Assembly: GCF_016863515.1 (NCBI RefSeq) | Contig: NZ_BOPA01000002.1 | Location: 124,001 to 188,000, forward strand | DNA: 64,000 nt | Reading direction: 5' to 3' | From: Micromonospora gifhornensis | Lineage (GTDB): Bacteria; Actinomycetota; Actinomycetes; Mycobacteriales; Micromonosporaceae | Shown: piece by piece, positions 19,991-29,000 of the stretch | Position numbering within the stretch: the first letter of the stretch is position 1 | Layout of the letters: every line of letters starts with the position of its first letter | Notes under the pieces: model-generated | Seen by the model: the letters and a program-made list of their open reading frames with translations, nothing else | What the model was told of the DNA's origin: nothing | The model's database searches: none | Made by a program: the position numbers and the translations under genes

Positions 19991-20545
19991 TCAGCGGCCG
20001 CTCGGCACCGCCGGCCGGGTGAACACCGCCAACGGGCGATCGTTCACCTGGAACGAGAATCGGCGTTCCCAGCCTGCGCGTTCGTAGAGCCGGGCCGCTG
20101 CGGCGTCCGGGTGGGTGGCCAGCCACGCGGCATGGTCGCCGACCTGGCGCGCCAGCAGTTGCCGGCCCACGCCGTGGCCTTGATGTGCCGGCGCGACCAT
20201 CAGTTCGGCGACCACCAGGGCCGGTGCCACCAGCAGGTCCGCCACGTCCGGCGGTGCCGCGTCCCGTACCGCGATGTCGAACGCGTTCGCCGTCGGCAGC
20301 GTTGTCGGCGCCGGCCAGCCGTAGATCGCGCCGATGATCTCACCGTCCCGTTCGGCGATCGAGCCGTACGCCCCGGGTTGGCTCGTGTGCCGGGCCAGCC
20401 GGGCGGGGAAGTCGGCGATCTTGTCGGCCGGCTCGCTCCACGGTGGGGCCGCGAAGCAGTCCCGGTAGATCGGATGGAGCTGCGCGACCAACTGCCGTAG
20501 CCCGGCTCCGTCAAGCCCTCTCAGCACCAGGGACAACGACCTCAC
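19991..20545 (-). CDS. GNAT family N-acetyltransferase
   Basis: 184 residues. The acetyl-CoA site of the GNAT fold is VVAELMVAPAHQGHGVGRQL (about 112-131), with the R/Q-x-x-G-x-G/A motif as QGHGVG. The C-terminal AAARLYERAGWERRF is the usual beta6-beta7 region. The acyl acceptor is unknown. Starts at ATG 20545, with the alpha/beta hydrolase gene on the opposite strand about 140 bp away. Confidence 0.85.
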   Translation of the reverse strand: MRSLSLVLRGLDGAGLRQLVAQLHPIYRDCFAAPPWSEPADKIADFPARLARHTSQPGAYGSIAERDGEIIGAIYGWPAPTTLPTANAFDIAVRDAAPPDVADLLVAPALVVAELMVAPAHQGHGVGRQLLARQVGDHAAWLATHPDAAAARLYERAGWERRFSFQVNDRPLAVFTRPAVPSGR

Positions 20546-20687
20546 CTACCTTGCTGCCATTAATTTGCAATAACCAGATGATGGCGAGAAGGGTACGTGT
20601 CGATGATCCAGGCTTCAAGCCGGTAACCGGCACCTGTCCGCACCGGTGTCGTGCCACCGTGGTCGCAACGGCGGCGGAGGGGGACTG

Positions 20688-21485
20688 GTGAGCTACGCGC
20701 AGATCAACGGCGTCCGGTTCTGGTACGAGACGCACGGTGCCGGCCGGCCGCTGGTGCTGCTGCACGGCGGGTTCGGTGCGGTGGAGACGTTCGCCGCGAT
20801 CCGGCCGGCGCTGACCCGGCGGCGTCGGGTGATCAGCGTCGACCTACCCGGTCACGGGCGTACCGCCGACGTCGACCGGCCGCTGCGCTACGAGTCGATG
20901 GCCGACGACGTCGCCGCGCTGATCGTCGAGCTCGGGCTGGCCCCGACAGATGTGCTGGGCTTCTCGCTCGGTGGTGGGGTGGCGCTGCGGCTGGCGATCC
21001 AACACCGGGAGCTGGTGCGTCGACTGGTCGTGGTCTCCGCGCCCTGTCGACGTCAGGGTTGGTTTCCCGAGGTGCTGGCCGGGATGCCCGAGCCCGACGA
21101 GGCGGCCGCTGATCAGTTGCGCGGCACCCCGCCGTACCAGCTCTACCAGGCCGTCGCGCCCCGCCCGCAGGACTGGTCGCGACTCTGGGTCAAGACCGGG
21201 GAACTGCTCCGCCGGGAGTACGACTGGTCGCCGGAGGTCGCCACGCTGACCACGCCGACGCTGCTGGTCTTCGCCGACGCCGATTCGGTCCGGCCGGACC
21301 ACATGGTGGAGTTCTTCGGGCTGCTCGGCGGCGGGCACCGCGACGCCGGCTGGGACGGCACCGACCGCCCCGACGCCCGGCTGGCCATCCTGCCGGGGCT
21401 CACCCACTACGACATCGTCGACTCGCCTGCCCTGCCCGCCGCCGTCCTCCCCTTCCTCACCCACACCCTGAACACGCCCGCCTGA
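20688..21485 (+). CDS. Alpha/beta hydrolase
   Basis: 265 residues from a GTG with GGAGGGGG just upstream; the longer frame to 20646 has no such site. The fold is clear: HG-box LVLLHGGFG, then RRVISVDLPGHGRT, the nucleophile elbow LGFSLGGG (Ser), the late acid in LLVFADADSV, and the catalytic His in LPGLTHYDIV. It belongs with small esterase/lactonase-like hydrolases; substrate unknown. Confidence 0.9.
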   Translation: MSYAQINGVRFWYETHGAGRPLVLLHGGFGAVETFAAIRPALTRRRRVISVDLPGHGRTADVDRPLRYESMADDVAALIVELGLAPTDVLGFSLGGGVALRLAIQHRELVRRLVVVSAPCRRQGWFPEVLAGMPEPDEAAADQLRGTPPYQLYQAVAPRPQDWSRLWVKTGELLRREYDWSPEVATLTTPTLLVFADADSVRPDHMVEFFGLLGGGHRDAGWDGTDRPDARLAILPGLTHYDIVDSPALPAAVLPFLTHTLNTPA

Positions 21486-21500
21486 CCCGTCGTCGCTGCG

Positions 21501-21561
21501 GCAACTTCCCTGATGTTGCTGCCTGACCTGGGTGCCAAGGCGGCAACATCAGGGAAGTTGC
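21501..21561. terminator. Perfect 19-bp inverted repeat between convergent genes
   Basis: GCAACTTCCCTGATGTTGC at 21501-21519 is matched exactly in reverse complement at 21543-21561, with 23 bases between; pairing continues a few bases outward. It lies between the ends of the hydrolase gene (plus) and the RibD-like reductase gene (minus) and can act as a bidirectional terminator. Its moderate GC content and clean symmetry also fit a dispersed palindromic repeat. Confidence 0.7.
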
Positions 21562-21583
21562 TGCCCGGCGAGGGCTTCGGCGC

Positions 21584-22150
21584 TCATCGGGTGTAGTGCA
21601 GGACGACGACTCCGGCGCCGGTGGGGGTGGCGGCGAGCAGGGTCAGGTGTTGTGGGGCGAAGGAGTGGTCGAGCAGTGGGATGCCGCTGCCGGCGACGAC
21701 GGGGTTGACCTTGATCACCCACTCGTCCACCTCGGACAGGAGTTGGCCGGCGAGATGTCCGCCGCCGCAGAGCCAGAGGTCGCCGCCGGGGCGTTCCTTG
21801 AGGTCGCGGACGAAGGCTGCCGGGTCGCCGGAGACGATCTCCACCGCCGGGTCGTCGGACGGCGGCAGCGAGCGGGCGAAGACGTACTGCTTCAGATGGG
21901 CGTACGGGCTGGTGACGCCGACGCGAAGGGCCGGCTCGTAGGTGGCTCGGCCCATCAGGACCGTGTCGAACCGGCCCTGCGGGCGGTCGATGCCGAGCTG
22001 CGCGTGAGCGAAGGTCGGGAAGGTCTGCGGCCACTTGGTGACGAGGTGTCCCGCCGGGTCGGGGTGCAGGTCGAAGAAGTCGTACGACCCGTCGGGGGCG
22101 GCGATGAAACCGTCGACGGTGGCGGCCACGTAGTAGACGAGCTTACGCAA
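21584..22150 (-). CDS. Dihydrofolate reductase-like (RibD C-terminal family) protein
   Basis: 188 residues, starting at a TTG with GGGAG 6 bases upstream (minus strand). The frame is open much further upstream but crosses the TetR gene. KLVYYVAATVDGFIAAPDG at the N-terminus, DTVLMGRATYE in the middle and DLWLCGGGHLAGQLL later are the NADPH-binding marks of the RibD_C/DHFR-like fold. Substrate unknown. It is divergent from a TetR repressor gene with a palindrome between them, so the repressor probably controls it. Confidence 0.87.
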   Translation of the reverse strand: MRKLVYYVAATVDGFIAAPDGSYDFFDLHPDPAGHLVTKWPQTFPTFAHAQLGIDRPQGRFDTVLMGRATYEPALRVGVTSPYAHLKQYVFARSLPPSDDPAVEIVSGDPAAFVRDLKERPGGDLWLCGGGHLAGQLLSEVDEWVIKVNPVVAGSGIPLLDHSFAPQHLTLLAATPTGAGVVVLHYTR

Positions 22151-22193
22151 AGAGGACTCCCAATCACTACGGATGTTGTGGTTCTGGCAACGT

Positions 22194-22207
22194 ACAACAG
22201 GTGTTGT
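22194..22207. promoter_or_regulatory. Probable TetR operator
   Basis: ACAACAGGTGTTGT is a perfect 14-base palindrome in the 78-bp gap between the TTG start of the reductase gene and the GTG start of the tetR gene. The surrounding bases (GGCAACGTACAAC...TGTTGTGGTTGC) repeat the CAAC/GTTG theme. A TetR dimer bound here would cover both promoters. Confidence 0.6.
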
Positions 22208-22228
22208 GGTTGCTGCTAGGGTTTTTCC

Positions 22229-22813
22229 GTGGCGCGCAACCCGCAGCGGCGGGCGGCCCTGGCGGACGCCGGGCTGCGGGTGCTGGCCGCCCACGGCGCC
22301 CGCGGCCTCACCCACCGGGCCGTCGACGCCGAGGCGGCGGTGCCCGTCGGCACCACCTCGAACTACTTCCGTTCCCGCGACGCCCTGCTCGGCGCGCTCG
22401 GCGAGCGGATCTTCGAACGGTTCGCCCCGGACGACGCGGTCGTGGCCGAACTGGCCGCCCGTCCGCCCTCCGCGGCCCTGCTCACCGACTACGTCCGGTA
22501 CATCGTCGAGCGCACCACCCGGCACCCGGAACTCACCCGTGCCCTGATCGAGCTACGCCTGGAATCGGTCCGCCGCCCCGACCTGGCCCGGATCCTCGGC
22601 GACACGCTGCGCCGGGGCTACCGTGCCGACGTCGCGTACCACCTCGGCGCCGGCCTGCCCGGCGGCGCGTTCGAGGTGGCCCTGCTGCGCTACGCCGTGG
22701 ACGGGCTCCTGCTCGACCTGCTCACCACCTCGATCGACACCGGATTCGACCCCGACCAGGTGGTTGCCGCCCTGGTGTCCCGCCTCGCCGGCGACGTCCC
22801 GCCCGGCGGCTGA
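22229..22813 (+). CDS. TetR family transcriptional regulator
   Basis: 194 residues. The N-terminal TetR helix-turn-helix is RRAALADAGLRVLAAHGARG then LTHRAVDAEAAVPVGTTSNYFRSRDALL (residues about 7-54). The C-terminal ligand domain is alpha-helical and unassigned. GTG start, no strong ribosome site. It is transcribed divergently from the RibD-like reductase gene across a palindromic operator, the usual self-regulating repressor/target arrangement. Confidence 0.92.
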   Translation: MARNPQRRAALADAGLRVLAAHGARGLTHRAVDAEAAVPVGTTSNYFRSRDALLGALGERIFERFAPDDAVVAELAARPPSAALLTDYVRYIVERTTRHPELTRALIELRLESVRRPDLARILGDTLRRGYRADVAYHLGAGLPGGAFEVALLRYAVDGLLLDLLTTSIDTGFDPDQVVAALVSRLAGDVPPGG

Positions 22814-22889
22814 CTCTCCGTCACGGCGATGACTGTTCGGCGGTGCAGCGGGGAAACGTTGATCTGACGCACCTGGGGAGGAGCGACGG

Positions 22890-24035
22890 ATGACGCGTGG
22901 CGGACTGACCATCGGCGTGCTCGGCTCATACGGTGGCCGCAACCTCGGCGACGAGGCCATCCTCACCGGCCTGCTGACCGACCTGCGTCGGCAGGAGCCG
23001 AACGCCCGGATCATCGTCTTCTCGCGTAACCCCGAACACACCGCGGTGGCCCACCCGGACGTGGAAGCGGTGCCCTGGGAAGGGGTCAGCCGCACCGACT
23101 CCGCCCTCGTACTGTCCCAGCTCGACCTGCTCATCCTCGGCGGCGGCGGGATCCTCTACGACAAGGAGGCCCGCCGGTACCTGCGGGTGGTCCGGGTCGC
23201 GCAGGAACGGGGCCTGCCGGTGCTGACCTACGCGGTGGGTGTCGGGCCACTGAGCGACATGGTGGACACCGGCATGGTGCGCGAGACGCTGGCCGGCGCC
23301 ACCCAGGTGACCGTACGTGACCAGGAATCGCGGATGGTGCTGGAGGAAGCCGGGCTGCTCAACCCGATCACCGTCACCGCCGACCCGGCGTTCCTGCTCG
23401 AACCCGAGGAGTTCCCGGCGGAACTGCTGCGCGAGGAAGGTGTGCCGGCCGGTAAACGGCTGGTCGGGATGAGCGTACGGGAGCCGGGCCGGGCTGCCGA
23501 ACGACTGGACGTGGACGGCTACCACCGGCTGCTCGCCCAGATCGGTGACTTCCTGGTGCACCGCATCGACGCGCACGTGTTGTTCGTGCCGATGGAACGC
23601 GACGACATCCGGCACTCGCACGGCGTGCTGTCGCACATGATCGCCGCCGAGCGGGGCCGGATCCTGCACGGCAACTACTCGCCGCAGCAGGTGCTCGGCC
23701 TGATGCGCCACTTCGACCTGGCAGTCGGCATGCGGCTGCACTTCCTGATCTTCGCCGCGATGATGGGTACGCCGTTCCTACCCCTGCCGTACGCCGGGAA
23801 GGTCTTCGACCTGGCGCAGCGGCTCGGCGTGCCGGCGCTGCGCGGCGTGGAGAGGGAGGTGGAGGGCCCGTTGCTGGCCGAGGTCGACCAGCTGTGGGAC
23901 GAACGCGACCAGCGGGCCGAGACCACCGCGCAGCGGGTGGCGCAGGTCTGCGACGAGGCCCGCGGCACCTCCCAGGTGACCCGGGCGGTCCTGGAGAGCC
24001 TGCGCAGCCGTTCCCTGGTCGAGGTCGGCGCCTGA
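22890..24035 (+). CDS. Polysaccharide pyruvyltransferase family protein, CsaB-like
   Basis: 381 residues from an ATG with GGGGAGGAG upstream. IGVLGSYGGRNLGDEAILTG at the N-terminus, LLILGGGGILYDKEARRYL and the C-terminal half (GLMRHFDLAVGMRLHFLIFAAMMGTPFLPLPY) define the pyruvyltransferase family that adds ketal pyruvate to cell-wall polysaccharide. In Gram-positives CsaB products anchor surface proteins with SLH domains. No SLH protein is seen nearby. No signal peptide, so cytoplasmic, acting on lipid-linked precursors. Confidence 0.87.
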   Translation: MTRGGLTIGVLGSYGGRNLGDEAILTGLLTDLRRQEPNARIIVFSRNPEHTAVAHPDVEAVPWEGVSRTDSALVLSQLDLLILGGGGILYDKEARRYLRVVRVAQERGLPVLTYAVGVGPLSDMVDTGMVRETLAGATQVTVRDQESRMVLEEAGLLNPITVTADPAFLLEPEEFPAELLREEGVPAGKRLVGMSVREPGRAAERLDVDGYHRLLAQIGDFLVHRIDAHVLFVPMERDDIRHSHGVLSHMIAAERGRILHGNYSPQQVLGLMRHFDLAVGMRLHFLIFAAMMGTPFLPLPYAGKVFDLAQRLGVPALRGVEREVEGPLLAEVDQLWDERDQRAETTAQRVAQVCDEARGTSQVTRAVLESLRSRSLVEVGA

Positions 24036-24056
24036 CCTGAACTGCCGACCTCGCGC

Positions 24057-24139
24057 TCAGACCGCCGGGCCTGGGGTGCGGGTCTCGCGGTCAGAGCGTC
24101 GGGCCTGGGCTGCGGGTCCCGCGGTCAGACGGCCGGGCC
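24057..24139. repeat. 34-bp tandem repeat, two full units and one partial
   Basis: Units begin TCAGA(C/G)CG at 24057 and 24091 and partly at 24125. The two full units agree over most of TCGGGCCTGGGxTGCGGGTCxCGCGG. The third partial unit supplies the stop codon of the small minus-strand gene ending at 24125. The array fills most of the gap between it and the pyruvyltransferase gene. Confidence 0.75.
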
Positions 24140-24331
24140 GCGCCAGCGGTAGCACCACTGCTGTGCCTGGGCATCGATCGATTCCAGCTCGTAGATGTCC
24201 GCCTCGGCCAGGCCGCCCGATCCCACGTGATGGTGGGTCAGCGGCGGCCGGTCGTTCGGATCCAACTCGACGGTGACGTGCTGACCGTCCGCAGAACCGC
24301 CCACCAGCGGGATCTCAACCGTTGCTGCCAT
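24125..24331 (-). CDS. Small hypothetical protein
   Basis: 68 residues from an ATG with AGGA upstream. MAATVEIPLVGGSADGQHV resembles the start of small phage and actinobacterial proteins with an 'LVGGPADGQ' motif, and the end (YELESIDAQAQQWCYRWRG) fits the same pattern. No function is known. It is divergent from the DinB-like gene. Confidence 0.65.
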   Translation of the reverse strand: MAATVEIPLVGGSADGQHVTVELDPNDRPPLTHHHVGSGGLAEADIYELESIDAQAQQWCYRWRGPAV

Positions 24332-24482
24332 GCGCCCATCCTGCCCCGAGCACCGCGCCCTCGCAGCGGATCGGCAGGCCCACCGGCACCGAGCGCGCTG
24401 GCCGGTGCCTGCGGACCGGGGGCGGTGTCCAGCTTGCGGCAGAGCGCGTTTCGGGCCCGGCCGCTCGGGATAACGTCTCGAC

Positions 24483-25004
24483 ATGGCGGAGATCGCGATT
24501 GACCCGACACTCGGACCGGTGGTCAACCGGACGGCCGGCGAGCGGGAAGTCCTCGAATCCTTCCTGGATTTCCACCGGACCGTCCTGCTGCGCAAGCTGC
24601 ACGGCCTCACCGACGCCGATGCGGCCCGCCGTCTGGTGCCCTCGGCGACCACCATCGCCGGGCTGGTCAAACACCTCACCGAGATCGAGCGCAACTGGTT
24701 CCACATCCTGCTGGAGCCGTCGCCCGGCGAGACGTTCCCCACGACGGACGAGGCGGCGCTGGCCAGCTTCACCCTCGCCGAGGACGACACCGTGGAGCGC
24801 CTGGCCGCCGACTACCAACGAGTCTGCGCCCGGTCCCGGGAGATCGTGGCACGCTTCGACCTCGACCACGTCGTGCCACACCCGCAACTCGGCGAGGTGT
24901 CGGTGCGCTGGATCCTGGTGCACATGATCGAGGAGACGGCCCGACATGTCGGACACGCCGACATACTCCGAGAGCTCACCGACGGTGCCACCGGCGCCCT
25001 CTGA
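24483..25004 (+). CDS. DinB family protein (DUF664-like)
   Basis: 173 residues. Four-helix DinB fold: REVLESFLDFHRTVLLRKLHGL, then TTIAGLVKHLTEIERNWFH with the first metal-binding His, and VRWILVHMIEETARHVGHAD with the other two (His in VHMIEET and RHVGH). These three histidines are the conserved metal triad. Family members include thiol-dependent transferases and unknowns. It ends convergent with the PfkB kinase gene. Confidence 0.87.
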   Translation: MAEIAIDPTLGPVVNRTAGEREVLESFLDFHRTVLLRKLHGLTDADAARRLVPSATTIAGLVKHLTEIERNWFHILLEPSPGETFPTTDEAALASFTLAEDDTVERLAADYQRVCARSREIVARFDLDHVVPHPQLGEVSVRWILVHMIEETARHVGHADILRELTDGATGAL

Positions 25005-25081
25005 CAGCTCGACCTCCAGACCGTCGCGGCAACGGCGCGGCGGAGCGGTCCACGGCGCGGCGGCGCGGGCCAAGGGCGTGG

Positions 25082-25951
25082 TCAGGGGCGGGGGAGGAGA
25101 CCGGGTGGGTACTCCATGCCGTCGTGGGTGCAGGCTGCGGCGGCGACCCGGGCCGCGTACCCGGCGGCTTCCGCCCACGTCGCGCCTCGCGAACGGGCGG
25201 CGATGATGCCGGCCGCGAAGGCATCCCCGGCACCGTTGGTGTCCACCACAGGGCCGGGCGGCGTGGCTGCCGGAATCCGGGTGACGGCACCGCCGAGGTG
25301 CAGATCCGCGCCGTCGGCACCCCACGTCACCAGCACCGGCCGCGGTGCCAGCGCAGCGCCCACCGCCGTCGACCGGTCGCCGAGCGTGACTCCGCTGACC
25401 AGCACCAACTCGGCGATCTCGGCGAACGGGCGATGGTACGGATGCTGCCCGTCCCAGTCGTGCAGGTCGGTGGAGCTGCCCACGCCCTCGCCCAGCATGT
25501 CGTCGAGAGCGGGCAGCAGGTCCCGTACCCAATTCATGATCGAAAGGTGGACGTGCGTGGCCTGCTCGACCAGTGTCGCCACCTGTGCCACCGGGAAGGG
25601 TGCGGTCCCGTCGGCGGGGCGGGGGTCGTACAGCGACATCCGCCGTCCGGCGGGATCGACAAGGTTGACAGAGCGGCGGGTGCCGGCCGGCGTCTCGGCC
25701 AGCACGGCGTGCACCCCGGTGCGGGACAGCGCGGCCCGCACCACGTCGCCGGCCGGGTCCGTGCCGAGCGTGTCGACCACCGTCACCCGTAGCCCGAGGG
25801 CGTGCGCGGCGAGCGCCACGCCGGCACCGGTGTTGCCGATCCGCAGTTCGATCGGCTCCACGGTGACGGAGTCGACCACCGGCAGGGGCAGTGCGGGCAC
25901 CCGGACCCGGACGTCCACGCCGAGGCCGCCGAGCACCAGCAGGTCGCACAT
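25082..25951 (-). CDS. PfkB family carbohydrate kinase
   Basis: 289 residues, ribokinase-like. The N-terminus LLVLGGLGVDVRVRVP and GNTGAGVALAAHALG (substrate-side glycine motif) and the C-terminal VVDTNGAGDAFAAGII, with the catalytic Asp and anion hole, are intact. It transfers phosphate from ATP to a sugar or nucleoside; which one is not evident. GTG/ATG region at 25951, 110 bp from the SNF2 gene on the other strand, with a dispersed repeat between. Confidence 0.9.
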   Translation of the reverse strand: MCDLLVLGGLGVDVRVRVPALPLPVVDSVTVEPIELRIGNTGAGVALAAHALGLRVTVVDTLGTDPAGDVVRAALSRTGVHAVLAETPAGTRRSVNLVDPAGRRMSLYDPRPADGTAPFPVAQVATLVEQATHVHLSIMNWVRDLLPALDDMLGEGVGSSTDLHDWDGQHPYHRPFAEIAELVLVSGVTLGDRSTAVGAALAPRPVLVTWGADGADLHLGGAVTRIPAATPPGPVVDTNGAGDAFAAGIIAARSRGATWAEAAGYAARVAAAACTHDGMEYPPGLLPRP

Positions 25952-25995
25952 GGCGCCGACGGTAGCGGGCCGGGTGCGCCTATCCTGACCCGGGT

Positions 25996-26049
25996 GTTAA
26001 GCGGGGGCCCCTGCTCTACCGGAGGCGTTAACAAGGGGCCCTTCCTTTC
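25996..26049 (-). repeat. Dispersed palindromic repeat, copy 1
   Basis: 54 bp. Read on the minus strand it starts GAAAGGAAGGGCCCCTTGTT and is identical for 35 bases to copy 2 at 33819. A GGGCCCCT-centred hairpin forms around the loop containing CGCCTCCGGTAG. Unlike the other copies it lies between divergent genes, so it is not simply a terminator. Confidence 0.85.
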
Positions 26050-26060
26050 AACAAGGTGGG

Positions 26061-29000
26061 GTGCGGGTGCTTGTCGTTCATGGGGCGTGGCTGCCGGGTC
26101 GGGGGCTCGCGGTCTGGGGTGAGGACAGCACCCTGCCGCCGCGCGCCGCGCGCCGTCCCGGCCGGGCACCCCGGGAACGCCCGCATCCCTTCGCCGCTGC
26201 GCACGCCACGCTTGCTGCCGCACTGGCCGAGGTGGCCGAACCGACGGACCTCGGCACCGCGCTGCTCCGCCTGCCCACCCGCGCCGGATCCCCGGTCGAC
26301 TCGCCGGAGCTGGTCCGGACCGCCGTCGTGGAACCGGTCCGCGGCCCGGTCACCCTGGCCGGCTGGCGGGTGCCCATCCTGGCGTACGCCCCGGACGCGG
26401 CCCTGCCGTTGCTGCGTACCCTCGACGGGCTGACCGCCGTGCCCGGCGCGACGCTGCGGCACCTGGCGGAACTGGCCACCTTCGCCGCCGACCTGGCCAC
26501 CAGGGGTCGGGTCCTGCCCGGCCTGGCCACGCCGCCGGCTCGTCCGGGCGCATCCGGTGCGGTCGTCGCCGCGCCCCGCAGAGCCGCACGCGGCTTGACG
26601 TCCCGCGCCCGGCTGCCCCGCGTCGGCACGCGCGGCATGGCCGGTCGGGGGACCGGGGTCGACGCCCGTGCGGTGTGGCGACCGCTGCTCACCGGGACCG
26701 ACGCGGCCTGGGCTCGGGCGTTGGCGCTGGCCCTGCCACCGGCCGCCCGCGCGGTGGCCGAGGCCGACCTGCCCGCGACACCGACCGGGACCGCCGTACC
26801 CACCGGGCCGGCTTCGGACGCCGACGGTGCGGCCGGGCCGGCTTCGGACGCCGAGGGTGCGGCCGGGGCGGGGGTGCTGGTGGGTGATGCGCTCGACGCG
26901 CTCACCGACGCGGCGGTGCGGGCGGCGCTGCCGCAAACCACCTTGGCGCGCGGGGTACGCCGCGACGGGGCGGTGGCGGCCTGGCTCGGTGCGCTCACCG
27001 GGCCACAGCGCGGGTTCACCGCCGAACCGGCGGCGCTGGACGTCCTGCGTGACGAGCTGGAAGCCTGGCAGCGGGACGCGGCCGGCGGGACGGTACGGGC
27101 CAGCTTCCGGCTCGTCGAACCATCCGACGACGAGATCGAGACCACGCTGACCGTGGTACCGGCCGACCCGGACGCCATCGTGGCGACCGAGGGGACGTGG
27201 CGGGTGGAGTTCGGGCTCCGCGCCGCCGACGAGTCCGGTCTGCACGTCGACGCCGGGCAGGTGTGGTGGGGTACGGCCGTACCCACGCTGGACAGCCCGC
27301 AGGAGACGCTGCTGGCGGAGCTGGGCCGGGCCAGCCGGCTCTGGCCGGAGCTGGACTCGGCGTTGCGGACCGCGACGCCGGAGGCGCTGGAACTGGACGC
27401 CGAGGGTGCCCACCGGTTCCTGCGCGAAGGTGCCCCGCTGCTGCACGCGGCGGGCTTCACCGTGCTGCTGCCGTCGTGGTGGCAGCGGCCGTCGGCGCGG
27501 CTCGGCGCGCGGCTGCGGGCCGGTTCCCGCACCGCGCCCGGCACGGTCGCCGCCGCCGGTGAGCGGGTCGGGCTGGACGCGCTTGTCGACTACCGGTGGG
27601 AAATCGCCCTGGGTGACCAGCCGCTGACCGCCGAGGAGTTGGCCCGCCTCGCCGAGTTGAAGACGCCGCTGGTGCGGCTGCGCGGCCACTGGGTCGAGCT
27701 GGACCCGAAGCGGCTCGCCGCCGGCCTGCGGCTGTTGCGGTCCACCGGCGAGCTGACCGTCGCCGATCTGCTCCGACTGGGGCTCGCCGACGCCGAGCAG
27801 CCGGATGCGCTGCCGGTGCTGGAGGTGAGCGCCGACGGGGCGTTGGGCGATCTGCTCGCCGGGTCGGTGGAGCGGAGGCTCGCCCCGTTGACCGAGCCAC
27901 CGTCGTTCGCCGGCACCCTGCGGCCGTACCAACGGCGTGGTCTGGCCTGGTTGACGTTCCTCCAGTCGCTCGGGCTGGGCGGGGTGCTCGCCGACGACAT
28001 GGGGCTGGGCAAGACGGTGCAGCTGCTGGCGTTGTTCGCGGCCGACCCGCCGCAGGCCGGGCCGACCCTGCTGGTGTGTCCGATGTCGCTGGTCGGCAAC
28101 TGGCAGCGGGAGGCCGCCCGGTTCACCCCCGAGCTGCGGGTGCACGTGCACCACGGCGCGCAGCGGGCCCGGGGCACCGAGTTCCGCGACGCCGTACGGG
28201 CTGCGGATCTGGTCCTCACCACGTACCCGACGGCGGCCCGGGACGCGGCGGACCTGGCCGGTGTCGACTGGCACCGGGTGGTGCTCGACGAGGCGCAGGC
28301 GGTGAAGAACGCCGCCACCCGGCAGGCCGAGGCGGTCCGCGCGCTACCCGCCCGGCACCGGATCGCGGTCACCGGTACGCCGGTGGAGAACCGGCTGGCC
28401 GACCTGTGGTCCATCATGCAGTTCGCCAACCCGGGCCTGCTCGGCCCGGCGGCGACGTTCCGTAAGCGCTTCGCCGAGCCGATCGAACGGCACGGTGACA
28501 CCGACACCGCCGAGCGGCTGCGCCGGATCACCGGCCCGTTCGTCTTGCGCCGACTCAAGACCGACTCGTCGATCATCTCGGATCTGCCGGAGAAGCTGGA
28601 GATGGAGGTCGTCTGCAATCTGACCGCCGAGCAGGCGGCGCTCTACCAGGTGGTGGTCGACGACATGATGGCCCGGATCGAGGCCAGCGAGGGCATCGAG
28701 CGGCGCGGCCTGGTGCTGGCCACCATGACCCGGCTCAAGCAGGTCTGCAACCATCCCGCCCAGTTGCTGCGCGACGGGTCGGCGCTGGCCGGGCGCTCCG
28801 GCAAGCTGGCCCGGTTGGAGGAGATCCTCGACGAGGTCCTCGCGGCGGGGGAGAAGGCCCTGTTGTTCACCCAGTACGCGGAGTTCGGCGGGATGCTGCG
28901 CGGCCACCTGTCGGCCCGCTTCGGCCGGGAGGTGCTGTTCCTGCACGGCGGCCTCGGCAAGGCCGACCGGGACGAGATGGTGACCCGGTTCCAGTCCGAC

